Shown piece after piece: positions 1 to 8,649 of a stretch of DNA of 64,000 bases; positions within the stretch are counted from its first letter, which is position 1, and each line of letters starts with the position of its first letter. A model generated the notes under the pieces. The model searched no databases. It saw only the letters and a program-made list of their open reading frames with translations, and had not been told where the DNA came from. A program made the translations under genes and the position numbers. The stretch is from a marine actinobacterium MedAcidi-G2B (GTDB lineage Bacteria > Actinomycetota > Acidimicrobiia > Acidimicrobiales > MedAcidi-G1), in the NCBI GenBank assembly GCA_000817115.1, contig JUEO01000002.1, positions 1 through 64,000 on the forward strand, written 5' to 3'.

Positions 1-249
1 TAATAGAAAAATGGCGAACATCGGGATATTTGTGCGCAAGATCTCTTGAAACACTAAAGAGAAAACAACTAGATAAAGAAGAGGATTCAACAAAGACCAA
101 ATGAACCCTAAGACACTGTTCTTATAGCGAAGCTGGAGTTCGGTTCTGGTTAAATTAAAAAGTAACTCTCGATAAGAAAAAATTTTACGGATACTTCCAT
201 TGTTCACTGGTTTACGACTCTTATGTGAAGTTTTTTGTTTTTCAATCAT
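1..249 (-). CDS. ABC-2 type polysaccharide export permease, N-terminal part (truncated by window edge)
   Basis: Reading the minus strand from ATG at 249 gives 83 open codons running off the left edge. The translation contains SYRELLFNLTRTELQLRYK followed by NSVLGFIWSLLNPLLYLVVF, the hallmark start of Wzm/TagG-type ABC-2 permeases that export O-antigen, teichoic acid or other lipid-linked polysaccharide: a cytosolic amphipathic segment, the RYK-SxLGxxWSLLNPL motif, then the first membrane helix. GGAGTG lies 6 bases before the ATG. It is divergent from the glycosyltransferase at 406. The ATPase partner is expected to the left, outside the window. Family assignment is strong; the substrate is unknown. 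Confidence 0.85.
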   Translation of the reverse strand, partial: MIEKQKTSHKSRKPVNNGSIRKIFSYRELLFNLTRTELQLRYKNSVLGFIWSLLNPLLYLVVFSLVFQEILRTNIPMFAIFLL

Positions 250-405
250 TTGTTTCACTCCAATCAAAGCCTATCAGGGCACTTATTTAAGGTTGAGTCA
301 GTTCTAAAGGTCAGGATTCAAAGGCGCCTAGTGTTTAGAATGATGCTGTGGCAAAAGACTATTCAACCGATTTCCATAAACAAGATTTCTACCTCAGGTA
401 AAGAT
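250..405. promoter_or_regulatory. Divergent intergenic region between permease and glycosyltransferase
   Basis: 156 bases between two divergent genes, so promoters for both should lie here. On the minus strand TAGGCT sits about 24 bases before the permease ATG, leaving room for a short leader with the GGAGTG ribosome site. On the plus strand TAGTGT and TAGAAT near 330-340 are candidate -10 boxes for the gene at 406, which would then have a leader of roughly 60 bases. Neither has a convincing -35. Assignment is tentative. Confidence 0.3.
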
Positions 406-1458
406 ATGAAAACGGTTCACCACGTAACTCCCACATTCCAGCAACATGACGCTCTGGGTCAGCATACGAAGGAACTCCACTGCTTGGTTCAATCACTCAA
501 CTGCCGGTCATGTATTTGGTCATCAGATAAGCGGCGGTCGTCACCGGCACGAAATGCAAAACGACTCAAAATAAGCGATTCAGGTGAAGATGTGATTATT
601 TATCAAGCGGCCACTGGTTCTTCAGTGTTAGAAAAAGTTATAAAAAGCAATGCGCAACTAATAGTCAATTATCACAACATCACTCCAGCGACTTATTTTG
701 ATCAGTGGTCACCTGATTTAGCTTCAGAGTTGCGAATGGGTCGTCGTCAACTCGCAGCATTGGCCGACCGCGCAAGTTTGGCTATTGCCGACTCTGAATA
801 CAATGCTGCAGAATTGAGATCGTTAGGGTTTTCTGATGTAGAAGTTATCCCAGTTTTATTCAAACTAGGAGAAAAGAAAAAAACAAACAAAAGATTAGAG
901 CCGATACAAAGTGGCTCTCAATGGTTGTTTGTTGGCCGCATCGTACCAAACAAAGCACAACACGATTTAATTGCTGCCTTCGCTGTTTATCAAAAACTGT
1001 ATGACCAAGAGGCGCAACTCACTCTTATCGGAACTGGTTTGGCACCGTATGAGAGAGCGATCCAAGAATTAATTAGAGAACTTGAACTTCAAGAATCAGT
1101 CACGCTACTTGGAGCTGTAACAGAAGAGAAGAAACGGCAGCACTTTCTTTCAAGCGATGTTTATGTTTCTCTTTCAGAACACGAAGGATTTGGCGTTCCC
1201 TTAGTAGAAGCAATGCATTATGGACTTCCTATTGTCGCCTATGAAGTAGCAGCGATCAAGGAGACTTTAGGTGGGAAAGGTTTATTAATTGACTCTAAGA
1301 AACCTACTGAAGTTGCCACAGTGGTTCATGAGGTTCTCCAAGATAGCCAAATACTAAATTCACTTGTGAATGATGGTTATCAGCGTGCTGACGAGCTGTC
1401 GTTTGAGGTAAATGTAGAGTCCTACAAGAAGGTTTTATCACCACTAATTTTCAGCTGA
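406..1458 (+). CDS. GT4 family glycosyltransferase
   Basis: A GT-B fold transferase of about 350 residues. The N-terminus MKTVHHVTPTFQQHDALGQHT is typical of GT4 enzymes, so I start at ATG 406; an upstream in-frame extension to 235 lacks family similarity and overlaps the divergent permease start. The C-terminal nucleotide-sugar domain has WLFVGRIVPNKAQHDLI and the EHEGFGVPLVEAM motif with the conserved E-x7-E pair. Cytosolic, probably acting on a lipid-linked surface glycan, given the export permease next door. Donor and acceptor cannot be read from sequence. It converges with the carboxylase gene, only 8 bases away. Confidence 0.88.
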   Translation: MKTVHHVTPTFQQHDALGQHTKELHCLVQSLNCRSCIWSSDKRRSSPARNAKRLKISDSGEDVIIYQAATGSSVLEKVIKSNAQLIVNYHNITPATYFDQWSPDLASELRMGRRQLAALADRASLAIADSEYNAAELRSLGFSDVEVIPVLFKLGEKKKTNKRLEPIQSGSQWLFVGRIVPNKAQHDLIAAFAVYQKLYDQEAQLTLIGTGLAPYERAIQELIRELELQESVTLLGAVTEEKKRQHFLSSDVYVSLSEHEGFGVPLVEAMHYGLPIVAYEVAAIKETLGGKGLLIDSKKPTEVATVVHEVLQDSQILNSLVNDGYQRADELSFEVNVESYKKVLSPLIFS

Positions 1459-1466
1459 ACTTTTTG

Positions 1467-3206
1467 TCACTCAATTACAGCTACGACATCACCGTTTCCG
1501 ACAGAATCCCCTGCAGATACTCGTATTTCCTTTATTTTTCCTGCTTTTTCAGCGAGTATATTGTTTTCCATTTTCATGGCTTCTAAAACACAAATCGAAT
1601 CACCTATCTCAACAGAATCTCCAACTTCAACAGAAACTTTAATGATCGTTCCTTGCATGGGAACTCTAACTTCGTTTGCTCCTGAGCCACTTGCCGCTTT
1701 CTTTTCTTGCGACCGCCTTTTGATATTACGCCCGGTGGTTGAGTTATCGGGAACCCACATTGTCACGTCAAATCGTTTTCCATTTACTTCGACGGTTGTT
1801 TCTTTCTTCAGAGTTGACTGCGCTGCATCGTGTTCTGAAGTTTCCTTTTCACTACTTATTCCAGAGAGATCAAGAGATTCTTCAACCCATTTAGTTGAAT
1901 GAGAACAAGATTGGAAATCTTTATGTTCGAGAATCGCGATATCTGCAGGAATTGTTGTTGCAACCCCGTTAATTTCTAGTTCGCTTAAGGCTCTTAAAGA
2001 ACGCTTGATGGCAGTGGTCCTGTCTTTGCCCCATACGACGAGTTTTGCTATCAAGTTGTCGTAAAACTGACTTATTTCATCCCCTGATTCATAACCTGAA
2101 TCAAACCGGACTCCAAATCCATCTGGGGGATTGAGTTCATTAATTTTTCCAGGAGAAGGAAGAAAGCTTCCTCCTGCAGGGTTCTCAGCATTGATACGTA
2201 TTTCAATAGCATGTCCGCGTATTTCTAAATCTTCTTGAGAGATATCTAAAGGTTCCCCATCGGCAATTTTCAGTTGCTGTTCAACCAGATCTATTCCCGT
2301 TACGAGTTCGGTCACTGGATGCTCAACTTGAAGACGAGTATTCATTTCTAAGTAATAAAATTCTCTATCTTCATAAAGGAACTCAACGGTTCCAGCATTC
2401 GTATAGTTGCACCCTTTCGCAACTTTCACCGCAGCTTCGCCCATGGCCTGTCTTATAGACTCAGGTAGGTCTGGAGCAGGCGCTTCTTCAATAAGTTTCT
2501 GATGTCTTCGCTGAGCCGAACAATCTCGGTCACCAAGATAAATAACATTTCCATGTTGATCGGCAAGAATTTGAATCTCTATATGGCGAGGAGCAGTGAG
2601 ATATCTCTCCATATAAAGTTCGTCTCTGCCAAAGTAGGCGAGGGATTCTCTTTGAGCTGAATCTATAGCGGACTCAACTTCGTCAGGAGTTGATACGACT
2701 TTCATCCCTCGTCCACCTCCGCCATAAGCAGCTTTTATTGCTACTGGATATCCATACGTTTCGGCAAAGGAATGCACTTGTTCAGGTGAAGTAATTAGTT
2801 CTGTTGTGCCAGGAACCCCTGAGACCCCCACATTTTCTGCTGCTTGGCGTGCACTAATTTTGTCTCCCATTACCTCAATGGATTCAGGTGGAGGGCCAAT
2901 AAATGTAATACCTTTTTTTTCGATTTCACGAGCGAAGTCAGCGTTCTCTGAAAAAAACCCATACCCAGGATGCACAGCATCTGCTTCACATTCTTCAAGT
3001 ATCTTCAGAATAGATTCTGTATTTAGATACGTCTCTGCAGCAGATTGTCCCGGCAAGGCGTATGCTTCGTCTGCAAGTCGAGTATGGAGAGCATTACGGT
3101 CTAAATCTGAGTAAATAGCAACCGAAGTAATTCCAAGTTCTTGGCATGCTCTGATGACCCGGACTGCAATTTCGCCTCGATTTGCGATTAAAACTTTTGA
3201 AAACAC
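1467..3206 (-). CDS. accA: Acyl-CoA carboxylase alpha subunit (biotin carboxylase plus BCCP)
   Basis: Carboxylates biotin with ATP and bicarbonate for an acetyl/propionyl-CoA carboxylase complex. The N-terminal biotin carboxylase domain opens with FSKVLIANRGEIAVRVIRA, followed by HPGYGFFSEN, the ATP-grasp glycine loop AAYGGGGRGMKV, and EMNTRLQVEHPVTE. The C-terminal biotinyl domain carries EAMKM with the target lysine near residue 545. This fused layout is the actinobacterial AccA type. I favour GTG 3206, directly before the conserved FSKVL; a TTG at 3224 would add six residues and is the alternative. The matching beta subunit is not in the window. The biotin ligase that would modify it is divergent and adjacent. 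Confidence 0.93.
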   Translation of the reverse strand: MFSKVLIANRGEIAVRVIRACQELGITSVAIYSDLDRNALHTRLADEAYALPGQSAAETYLNTESILKILEECEADAVHPGYGFFSENADFAREIEKKGITFIGPPPESIEVMGDKISARQAAENVGVSGVPGTTELITSPEQVHSFAETYGYPVAIKAAYGGGGRGMKVVSTPDEVESAIDSAQRESLAYFGRDELYMERYLTAPRHIEIQILADQHGNVIYLGDRDCSAQRRHQKLIEEAPAPDLPESIRQAMGEAAVKVAKGCNYTNAGTVEFLYEDREFYYLEMNTRLQVEHPVTELVTGIDLVEQQLKIADGEPLDISQEDLEIRGHAIEIRINAENPAGGSFLPSPGKINELNPPDGFGVRFDSGYESGDEISQFYDNLIAKLVVWGKDRTTAIKRSLRALSELEINGVATTIPADIAILEHKDFQSCSHSTKWVEESLDLSGISSEKETSEHDAAQSTLKKETTVEVNGKRFDVTMWVPDNSTTGRNIKRRSQEKKAASGSGANEVRVPMQGTIIKVSVEVGDSVEIGDSICVLEAMKMENNILAEKAGKIKEIRVSAGDSVGNGDVVAVIE

Positions 3207-3211
3207 CCTCT

Positions 3212-3217
3212 TATGGT
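3212..3217 (+). promoter_or_regulatory. -10 box for leaderless birA
   Basis: TATGGT lies 7 bases before ATG 3225, so the transcript probably begins at the start codon. No Shine-Dalgarno precedes this ATG. An in-frame ATG at 3213 falls inside the box and is therefore an unlikely start. Confidence 0.55.
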
Positions 3218-3224
3218 TACACAA

Positions 3225-4037
3225 ATGAACGACAACTCAAACCATCAAACATGGAAAGAATTGAAATTAGTTAGTAAAAGCCTAATTAATACACGATTTA
3301 AAGACATTTATTATGTTTCACAAACAGGATCTACTAACTCAGATTTGCTTTTTCAGGCGAGTCAAGGAGCGAAAGAAGGACTGGTTCTAGTTGCTGGACA
3401 TCAAAATACTGGAAGGGGCCGCTTAGATCGGCTCTGGGAAGCACCACCTCAAACCAACCTGCTATTTTCTGCACTTATCCAGCCAGAAATTTTGCCACAA
3501 AGTCTTCAGTTAGTTACACCTGCTCTTGCGCTGAGTCTGGTTAATGTACTTGCCGGTCACAACATAAAAGGTGAAATAAAATGGCCTAATGATGTTTGGC
3601 TAAGTGGAAAACATCATGGGAAAATAGCTGGGATCTTGGCTGAGTCTGTGAAAGTAACCGATCTTTCTCAGACAGTTGTCGTAGGCATGGGATGTAACGT
3701 GGCTTGGCCAACTTCAAAAGACGAACTTCCTTTTGAAGCCACATCGTTAAAAGAGGCCGGATTAGTTATAGATCCTGAGGTTTTATTAACTGCGGTTCTT
3801 CTAGATTTTGAAAGTCAAATCAAAAGATTAGAGAATCTAAATGGATCTGAATTGTTACGACAGGATTTGTTAGAAAAATCGGCAACTATAGGAAAGAAAG
3901 TTTTAGTCCAGCAGCATTCCGGCAATATAGAAGGTCAAGCTCTAGATTTAGACGCGTCTGGAGCACTCATTGTTCATGATGGGACCAAAGAAAAATCTAT
4001 TTTTGTTGGTGATGTTGTGCATCTACACGAACTCTAG
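3225..4037 (+). CDS. birA: Biotin--protein ligase (no DNA-binding domain)
   Basis: Activates biotin as biotinyl-AMP and transfers it to the carboxyl-carrier lysine. The catalytic domain has SQTGSTNSDLL, GRGRLDRLWEAPP (the adenylate loop), KWPNDVWL and GKIAGILAES. The C-terminal SH3-like domain ends with a VGDVVHL motif. About 270 residues with no N-terminal helix-turn-helix, so a monofunctional enzyme rather than an E. coli-type repressor. ATG 3225 is chosen because a TAnnnT box sits at leaderless spacing. Its substrate is probably the carboxylase encoded divergently next to it. One base separates its stop from the convergent aminotransferase. Confidence 0.93.
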   Translation: MNDNSNHQTWKELKLVSKSLINTRFKDIYYVSQTGSTNSDLLFQASQGAKEGLVLVAGHQNTGRGRLDRLWEAPPQTNLLFSALIQPEILPQSLQLVTPALALSLVNVLAGHNIKGEIKWPNDVWLSGKHHGKIAGILAESVKVTDLSQTVVVGMGCNVAWPTSKDELPFEATSLKEAGLVIDPEVLLTAVLLDFESQIKRLENLNGSELLRQDLLEKSATIGKKVLVQQHSGNIEGQALDLDASGALIVHDGTKEKSIFVGDVVHLHEL

Positions 4038-4038
4038 A

Positions 4039-4869
4039 TTACGGGTCAGGCTGGGAAGACTTGAGTCTGCTAAAAGCCTGAGCCACTTTTTCGGTTACTG
4101 GTCCGGGTACAAGAGGAACTGCAAGGTCGTCAAACCTAGAAACTGGACTCAAGTCCCGAGTAGATGAGGTAATGAAGGCCTCTTTACAATTGCTGAGTTC
4201 ACTAGGCGAAATATCACGCTCGGTTACTTCAGCGATTTCCAAAACAAGTTCTCTCGTTATTCCTGCTAGACATCCAGAAGAAATTGGTGGGGTAACTAGC
4301 TCTTCATTAATAACAAGAAAAATGTTGGTTCCAGTCCCTTCACACAAAGCTCCTGTCGTATTTAAGAACAAGGCTTCATCACAGTCATGACGGTGCGCTG
4401 TCTCTAAGGCTAAAACGTTTTCTGCATAAGAAGTAGTCTTTAGCCCTGTGAGAGCTCCTCGTTCATTTCGAGGCCAAGGAACAATATGGAGAGATTCGGA
4501 CGTAGGCCAAATTTTTCTCTCTTGGGTTGAGACTATAAGAGTTCCTGGGCTGTTTCCGCGTGCTGACCCAAGAGTTCCTAACCCGCTAGACCAAGTGATG
4601 CGGATGACACCAGCTTCTGAATCAGCCCTTAACACAGCATCTATTGCTTCCTTAATCCGACCTTCATCAGGAGGAGTTAACCCAAGCCCTTCAGATGATT
4701 TCTTTAGCCGTTTCAAGTGTCGCGTGAGAGCAAAGGGTTGGCCGTTAAAGACTTGAAGAGTTTCAAAAACCCCATCCCCGACTATTACGGAGTGATCGTT
4801 AGGGAGTATTACGCCATTTCCGGGCTCAACCAGAGAACCGTTTACCCAAGAGACTCCAGAAATATCCAT
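4039..4869 (-). CDS. PLP fold type IV aminotransferase / lyase (aminodeoxychorismate lyase-like)
   Basis: A 276-residue class IV PLP enzyme. Recognisable parts are VNGSLVEP near the N-terminus, the GDGVFETLQVFNG segment, the PLP lysine in GLKTTSYAENVLA, and the phosphate-cup segment EGTGTNIFLV followed by GCLAGITRELVLEIA. The family covers aminodeoxychorismate lyase (PabC, folate), branched-chain aminotransferase and D-amino-acid transaminase. The length and the GDGVFET start fit PabC best, but I cannot exclude the others. It is divergent from the LCP gene over a 56-base gap with promoters for both. Confidence 0.8.
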   Translation of the reverse strand: MDISGVSWVNGSLVEPGNGVILPNDHSVIVGDGVFETLQVFNGQPFALTRHLKRLKKSSEGLGLTPPDEGRIKEAIDAVLRADSEAGVIRITWSSGLGTLGSARGNSPGTLIVSTQERKIWPTSESLHIVPWPRNERGALTGLKTTSYAENVLALETAHRHDCDEALFLNTTGALCEGTGTNIFLVINEELVTPPISSGCLAGITRELVLEIAEVTERDISPSELSNCKEAFITSSTRDLSPVSRFDDLAVPLVPGPVTEKVAQAFSRLKSSQPDP

Positions 4870-4876
4870 AGGTAAT

Positions 4877-4882
4877 AGCGTA
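4877..4882 (-). promoter_or_regulatory. -10 box for leaderless aminotransferase gene
   Basis: On the minus strand TACGCT is followed by 7 bases and then ATG (4869). No ribosome site is visible, which fits a leaderless transcript. Confidence 0.5.
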
Positions 4883-4897
4883 GACGCGACACCGTGT

Positions 4898-4924
4898 AAG
4901 GAATGGTCACTGATACCATTTCTT
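4898..4924. promoter_or_regulatory. Imperfect inverted repeat over the LCP promoter (possible operator)
   Basis: AATGGT (4902-4907) and ACCATT (4915-4920) form a perfect 6-bp dyad with a 7-base spacer. Flanking bases extend it to AAG/CTT arms with a single G-T wobble, about ten paired positions in all. It covers the -10 box (4914-4919) and ends just before the LCP start codon. If the LCP mRNA is leaderless the dyad is not transcribed, so it would act as DNA. No regulator is known. Confidence 0.3.
4914..4919 (+). promoter_or_regulatory. -10 box for leaderless LCP gene
   Basis: TACCAT followed by 6 bases and GTG (4926). There is no Shine-Dalgarno ahead of the GTG. Confidence 0.5.
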
Positions 4925-4925
4925 T

Positions 4926-6464
4926 GTGGCCTCTCTAGAATCCAAGAAATTTCGTCGAACTTGGCCGCAAAGGACTCTTATAGTCTTCAGCCTTTCATTT
5001 GTCGCTGCTTTGATATTCGTATCAGCAAGGTTAAATAAGTTTGATGATGCGGTAGGAAGCATCGTACGTATAGAGGTTCCTTCAGGAGTCCTAGCAGATA
5101 TTCCAACCGAAGACTTCGAGGTTCAAGAAGATTCCAATACTCCACTTGCGGTAACGAATCCAATGTTTTCTCGCAATTTCCTTATTATTGGGACCGACAG
5201 CGCCGTTGGGTTAGATCCTTCTGACCCGGCTTCTCATCGAGATCATCCAGAGGGATATGCCTTAGCGGATGTAATTATGCTTGTGAGAGTTGACCCTGTA
5301 AATAACGTAATCAATATGATGTCAATCCCTCGAGATTTGTATCTTCCCATTTATAGCCAAGGCGATTACATCCGTGAGGAGAAAATTGCTTCAGCCATGC
5401 TGGTTGGAGGTCTTGAAAAAGGAGCCCCAACACTTGTAGAGACCATCAGTGTCAACTTTGATGTTCCGATTCACAATTTTGTAGTGATGGACTTCTTAGG
5501 ATTTGAGCAACTCATTGATTTGATTGGCGGAGTTTCAATGTGGTTTGAGCATCCGATACGAGATTTATCCTCAAAATTATCAGTGAACAATTCTGGATGT
5601 AGCGAGTTTGATGGAAGAACTTCGTTGGCTTATGTGAGAAGCCGAAAACTAGAAGCACTTGTCGACGGCTGGTGGCGCCGGGTTGGAGTGTCGAATGATA
5701 TGGAAAGAAATCAGCGCCAGCAAGAATTCATGATAAGAGTCCTTGAAGAGTTAGTTGCTCAAGGCATATCAAGTCTGTTAACTGATGATGATTTACTTGA
5801 AGCAGCAGTTGAAATGGTGGTTTTTGATGAACGTTTGACTTTGGGAGAATTAATAGACCTCGGTCAAGCTTTCGCTAGCGTTAGAGCTGATCAGGTGATA
5901 CAACACCTCTTACCTGTTGTAGATGCACAGGTTGGTGAACTTTCTGTACTTCAAAAAGGCGAAGGATGGCAGTCCACATTTGATGTATTTCGTGGTTCTT
6001 ACACCCTGGCGCAAAATGTTCCAATTTTGCTGGTTAATGCAAGAGAAGATGATCTTGCGTTAACTGTCGAAGACTATCTGACCTACGGCGGATTCACAGT
6101 CCAGACAGTGCAAAGCGAATTGCAAAATGAAACTGTGATCCGGTCATCTCCAGAGCAGTTTGAAGATTCAGTATTTGTAGGCCGGATCGTTACCCCTGTT
6201 CCTAAGTTCGAATTTGTTTCTGGATTCTCAGGTCCAGTTGAGTTGGTGCTAGGCGCTGACTTCTTAGGGTTTAATTGGCCTCCGGTATCTGTTGAAGAGA
6301 TCGAAGTGATAGCGGAGACCTATTTAAATGTAGGAGCTGACGAAGATGCTGTTTCAACTTTTGGTTCAACAGGTGAATTTGTGATGAGCCCAAGAAGGTT
6401 TCAGTTCTCAACGTCTGTTGAAGGAGTAAATGGAATTCCTCCAGAGGGGACCGTTTGCGATTAA
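4926..6464 (+). CDS. LytR-CpsA-Psr (LCP) family cell-wall glycopolymer ligase
   Basis: LCP proteins transfer lipid-linked glycopolymers to peptidoglycan on the outer face of the membrane. One N-terminal membrane helix (about residues 17-33) is followed by the LCP domain: FLIIGTDSA, DVIMLVRVDP, NMMSIPRDLYLPI with its conserved arginine, and SLAYVRSRKL. A second domain at about 345-440 starts VPILLVNARED and resembles the LytR C-terminal domain common in Actinobacteria. It opens the surface-glycan region and could attach the product of the nearby transferases, which is inference. Its TAA stop shares the TTAA at 6461-6464 with the convergent gene. Confidence 0.9.
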   Translation: MASLESKKFRRTWPQRTLIVFSLSFVAALIFVSARLNKFDDAVGSIVRIEVPSGVLADIPTEDFEVQEDSNTPLAVTNPMFSRNFLIIGTDSAVGLDPSDPASHRDHPEGYALADVIMLVRVDPVNNVINMMSIPRDLYLPIYSQGDYIREEKIASAMLVGGLEKGAPTLVETISVNFDVPIHNFVVMDFLGFEQLIDLIGGVSMWFEHPIRDLSSKLSVNNSGCSEFDGRTSLAYVRSRKLEALVDGWWRRVGVSNDMERNQRQQEFMIRVLEELVAQGISSLLTDDDLLEAAVEMVVFDERLTLGELIDLGQAFASVRADQVIQHLLPVVDAQVGELSVLQKGEGWQSTFDVFRGSYTLAQNVPILLVNAREDDLALTVEDYLTYGGFTVQTVQSELQNETVIRSSPEQFEDSVFVGRIVTPVPKFEFVSGFSGPVELVLGADFLGFNWPPVSVEEIEVIAETYLNVGADEDAVSTFGSTGEFVMSPRRFQFSTSVEGVNGIPPEGTVCD

Positions 6465-8542
6465 AGATTCTTTCTCCATGGCGATAGAAAGCGAGGCTGA
6501 TCTGACAAGGAAAAATTTGTGCTTTCTAAGGTCAGATTTGGAGAGTATGCAGGATCATCATCCAAAAAATCTTTCCAGAGACTGACAAATAATTCAGATT
6601 CTTTCGCTAGACGGTCTCTTTGCTTTGGATGTTCGTCGTAACCGCGACTCAAAGATTCATGATGAATCAATTCAGCGAATGGAGTCCAAATAACTTGGTA
6701 ACCAGCCGCTCTTGCTCTTAAACAGTAATCTACATCGTTATAGGCCACGGCTAATTGCTGATTTAGACCACCAAGTTCGTCCCACAATTCTCTTGAGGTC
6801 ATCAGGCATGCTCCGGTGACTGCGGCAACTTGGTGCGCTACAGCTAATCGATTTCGGTAACCGAAGTTACCTGAAGGAAAATATTTATGAGCATGACCAT
6901 AAAGACTTCCTAAGTTGGGACTCAATCCAGCATGTTGAATACTTTTATCTGGATAACGAAGTAACGCTCCAACCACTCCTACGTGTTCTCGGCTGGAGTG
7001 AGAAACCAATTCTTGAATCCAATCACTATTGATTACTTCAATATCGTTATTTAGTAAACATAAGAAATCTCCAGTAGATGACTTTGCTGCGATGTTGTTC
7101 ATTAATGAGAAATTGAAGTTTCCTACAAATTCTAGAACTTTGGTGTCATCTCTCTTGTCTATTTTTTCCAACAACTCAAGAGCATCTTTTTCATTACTTT
7201 GATGGTCGATGACAATAACCTCAAAATTTGAGTAGTCACTTGATTCGTAGATTCCATTCAAACAACGCTCAAGAAGATCTGATCTATTCTTACTAGGAAT
7301 AAGAATAGACACCTTTGGGTTTTGACTTGCAATAGGCCAATGAATTCGTCGGGTTTGAGGGCAAAGTCCCTGTGATACGAAGATCTCATCATCAACTTCA
7401 CGAAGATATTCCATAATTGTTGTGTCCAGAAGAGTTTGTTCAGACTGCTTAGAGGTAGCGCTTAGTACAAGGGGAAGGCGGCTTATAGCCTTTTCGCCTA
7501 AGTAGTCATAGGCGGTTAAAGCAATTTCCGTTAAATTCTTTGTTCTAGAGAGGTCTTCACCAGTTTCTACTATTCCAGAAATAACGGAATTGTGAATTGC
7601 CAGTAGAGGCCCGACTCCTTCTCCACCAAGAATGAGATCTAAATTCCATGGTGGATTAGCTCTTATCTTGGTGAAAAGATCTCCACTTTTTTCAGCAGAA
7701 TCAGGAATAATCATTAAAGACTCAGGGTGTAATTCTGCATGGCAGGCAAGAGAAAAAGTTGCCGCTTTGTGCACTTCAGTATCAGCGTCAATGAAAACAA
7801 GCCATTCTCCACCATGAGTACTCGACGCTGGATCAAAGTCTTCTAAAACTAACGTCTCTAACGCGGGGAGTAGCTGCTGATCAAGAGTCGTGGTCTTCTC
7901 TTCGTTTTTAGATTCTCCTGAATTGATTAGAACAAATGAAAATGATGGAAATTGACGACGAGCTATTGAGTCATCAATAAACAAAAGGTCTTCAGAATTT
8001 AAGGACATGAATCGGTCCATCCACACTTGAGGAGTAATTGTTCCAGCATCAACATTAGAGGCCAGAGGGGCTTGGTTATATCTTTGAACTAAACGACTCT
8101 GGAAACTCTTGAAATCTCTAGCACTAATTATTTGCAGGACTGTTCTCAAATTTCGCCGTCGAATACCTAAGCGGAATAAATCAATTATGGCCGATATCGC
8201 TACTCTCTTAAAAAGTTTCAAAGGAGAAGAACGACGAATAACAATTTGTACTGAAGCCAGGTTTAATCCAGTGATTTCTATTTGGTTTTCCCCTGGAGAG
8301 AAGTTAAATATTTGATCAAAATGTCCTCTTCGTGTTCTTCTAAATCGATAACGCTCTCCTTGATCATTTGTAACGGAGGTTCCCGATAAATGCTGTTCTT
8401 TATTGTTTGTTTCAACAGAGACCCTATTCCAGCCTTTGAGATGCCTAGGTGCAGCAATTTGAAAGACATCTAACGGAACCGATGGAACTAGTTTGATTAC
8501 ATACTTTCCTCGATTCAGTTGAGCCCATTCAAAGTTCTCCAT
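6461..8542 (-). CDS. GT2 glycosyltransferase with long N-terminal region (WbbL-like)
   Basis: A 693-residue protein whose C-terminal third (about 410-640) is a clear GT2 domain: KVSILIPSKNRSDLLERCL, the metal-site segment LCLLNNDIEV, GVVGALLRYPD, AHQVAAVTGACLMT and YNDVDYCLRARAAGYQVIWTP. This type resembles rhamnosyltransferases such as WbbL. The first 400 residues have no motif I can name; a segment around 185-360 with VFIDADTEVH may be a degenerate first transferase domain. No membrane helix is evident, so it is cytosolic or peripheral. Lone gene on this strand, convergent with the LCP gene. Confidence 0.85.
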   Translation of the reverse strand: MENFEWAQLNRGKYVIKLVPSVPLDVFQIAAPRHLKGWNRVSVETNNKEQHLSGTSVTNDQGERYRFRRTRRGHFDQIFNFSPGENQIEITGLNLASVQIVIRRSSPLKLFKRVAISAIIDLFRLGIRRRNLRTVLQIISARDFKSFQSRLVQRYNQAPLASNVDAGTITPQVWMDRFMSLNSEDLLFIDDSIARRQFPSFSFVLINSGESKNEEKTTTLDQQLLPALETLVLEDFDPASSTHGGEWLVFIDADTEVHKAATFSLACHAELHPESLMIIPDSAEKSGDLFTKIRANPPWNLDLILGGEGVGPLLAIHNSVISGIVETGEDLSRTKNLTEIALTAYDYLGEKAISRLPLVLSATSKQSEQTLLDTTIMEYLREVDDEIFVSQGLCPQTRRIHWPIASQNPKVSILIPSKNRSDLLERCLNGIYESSDYSNFEVIVIDHQSNEKDALELLEKIDKRDDTKVLEFVGNFNFSLMNNIAAKSSTGDFLCLLNNDIEVINSDWIQELVSHSSREHVGVVGALLRYPDKSIQHAGLSPNLGSLYGHAHKYFPSGNFGYRNRLAVAHQVAAVTGACLMTSRELWDELGGLNQQLAVAYNDVDYCLRARAAGYQVIWTPFAELIHHESLSRGYDEHPKQRDRLAKESELFVSLWKDFLDDDPAYSPNLTLESTNFSLSDQPRFLSPWRKNL

Positions 8543-8548
8543 AGAAGG

Positions 8549-8554
8549 AGGGTA
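8549..8554 (-). promoter_or_regulatory. -10 box for leaderless GT2 gene
   Basis: On the minus strand TACCCT is followed by 6 bases and ATG (8542). The 107-base divergent gap also holds a perfect 10-bp palindrome, CGGTATACCG at 8595-8604, of unknown meaning. Confidence 0.5.
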
Positions 8555-8649
8555 CCTGCCAAAGTTCGTCCCTTTCGCCGCGGGAACTGTGAGTCGGTAT
8601 ACCGTGGTACATGATGAATTCTTTTAAGGTGTGGGGCATCAAGTAAATT

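Noticed and set aside
235..405. N-terminal extension of the first glycosyltransferase to 235
   Set aside because: The extension overlaps the divergent permease start and has no similarity to GT4 proteins; the family start is at 406.
8595..8604. 10-bp palindrome CGGTATACCG in the divergent gap as an operator
   Set aside because: Too short and isolated to support a claim; no second copy near a promoter box.
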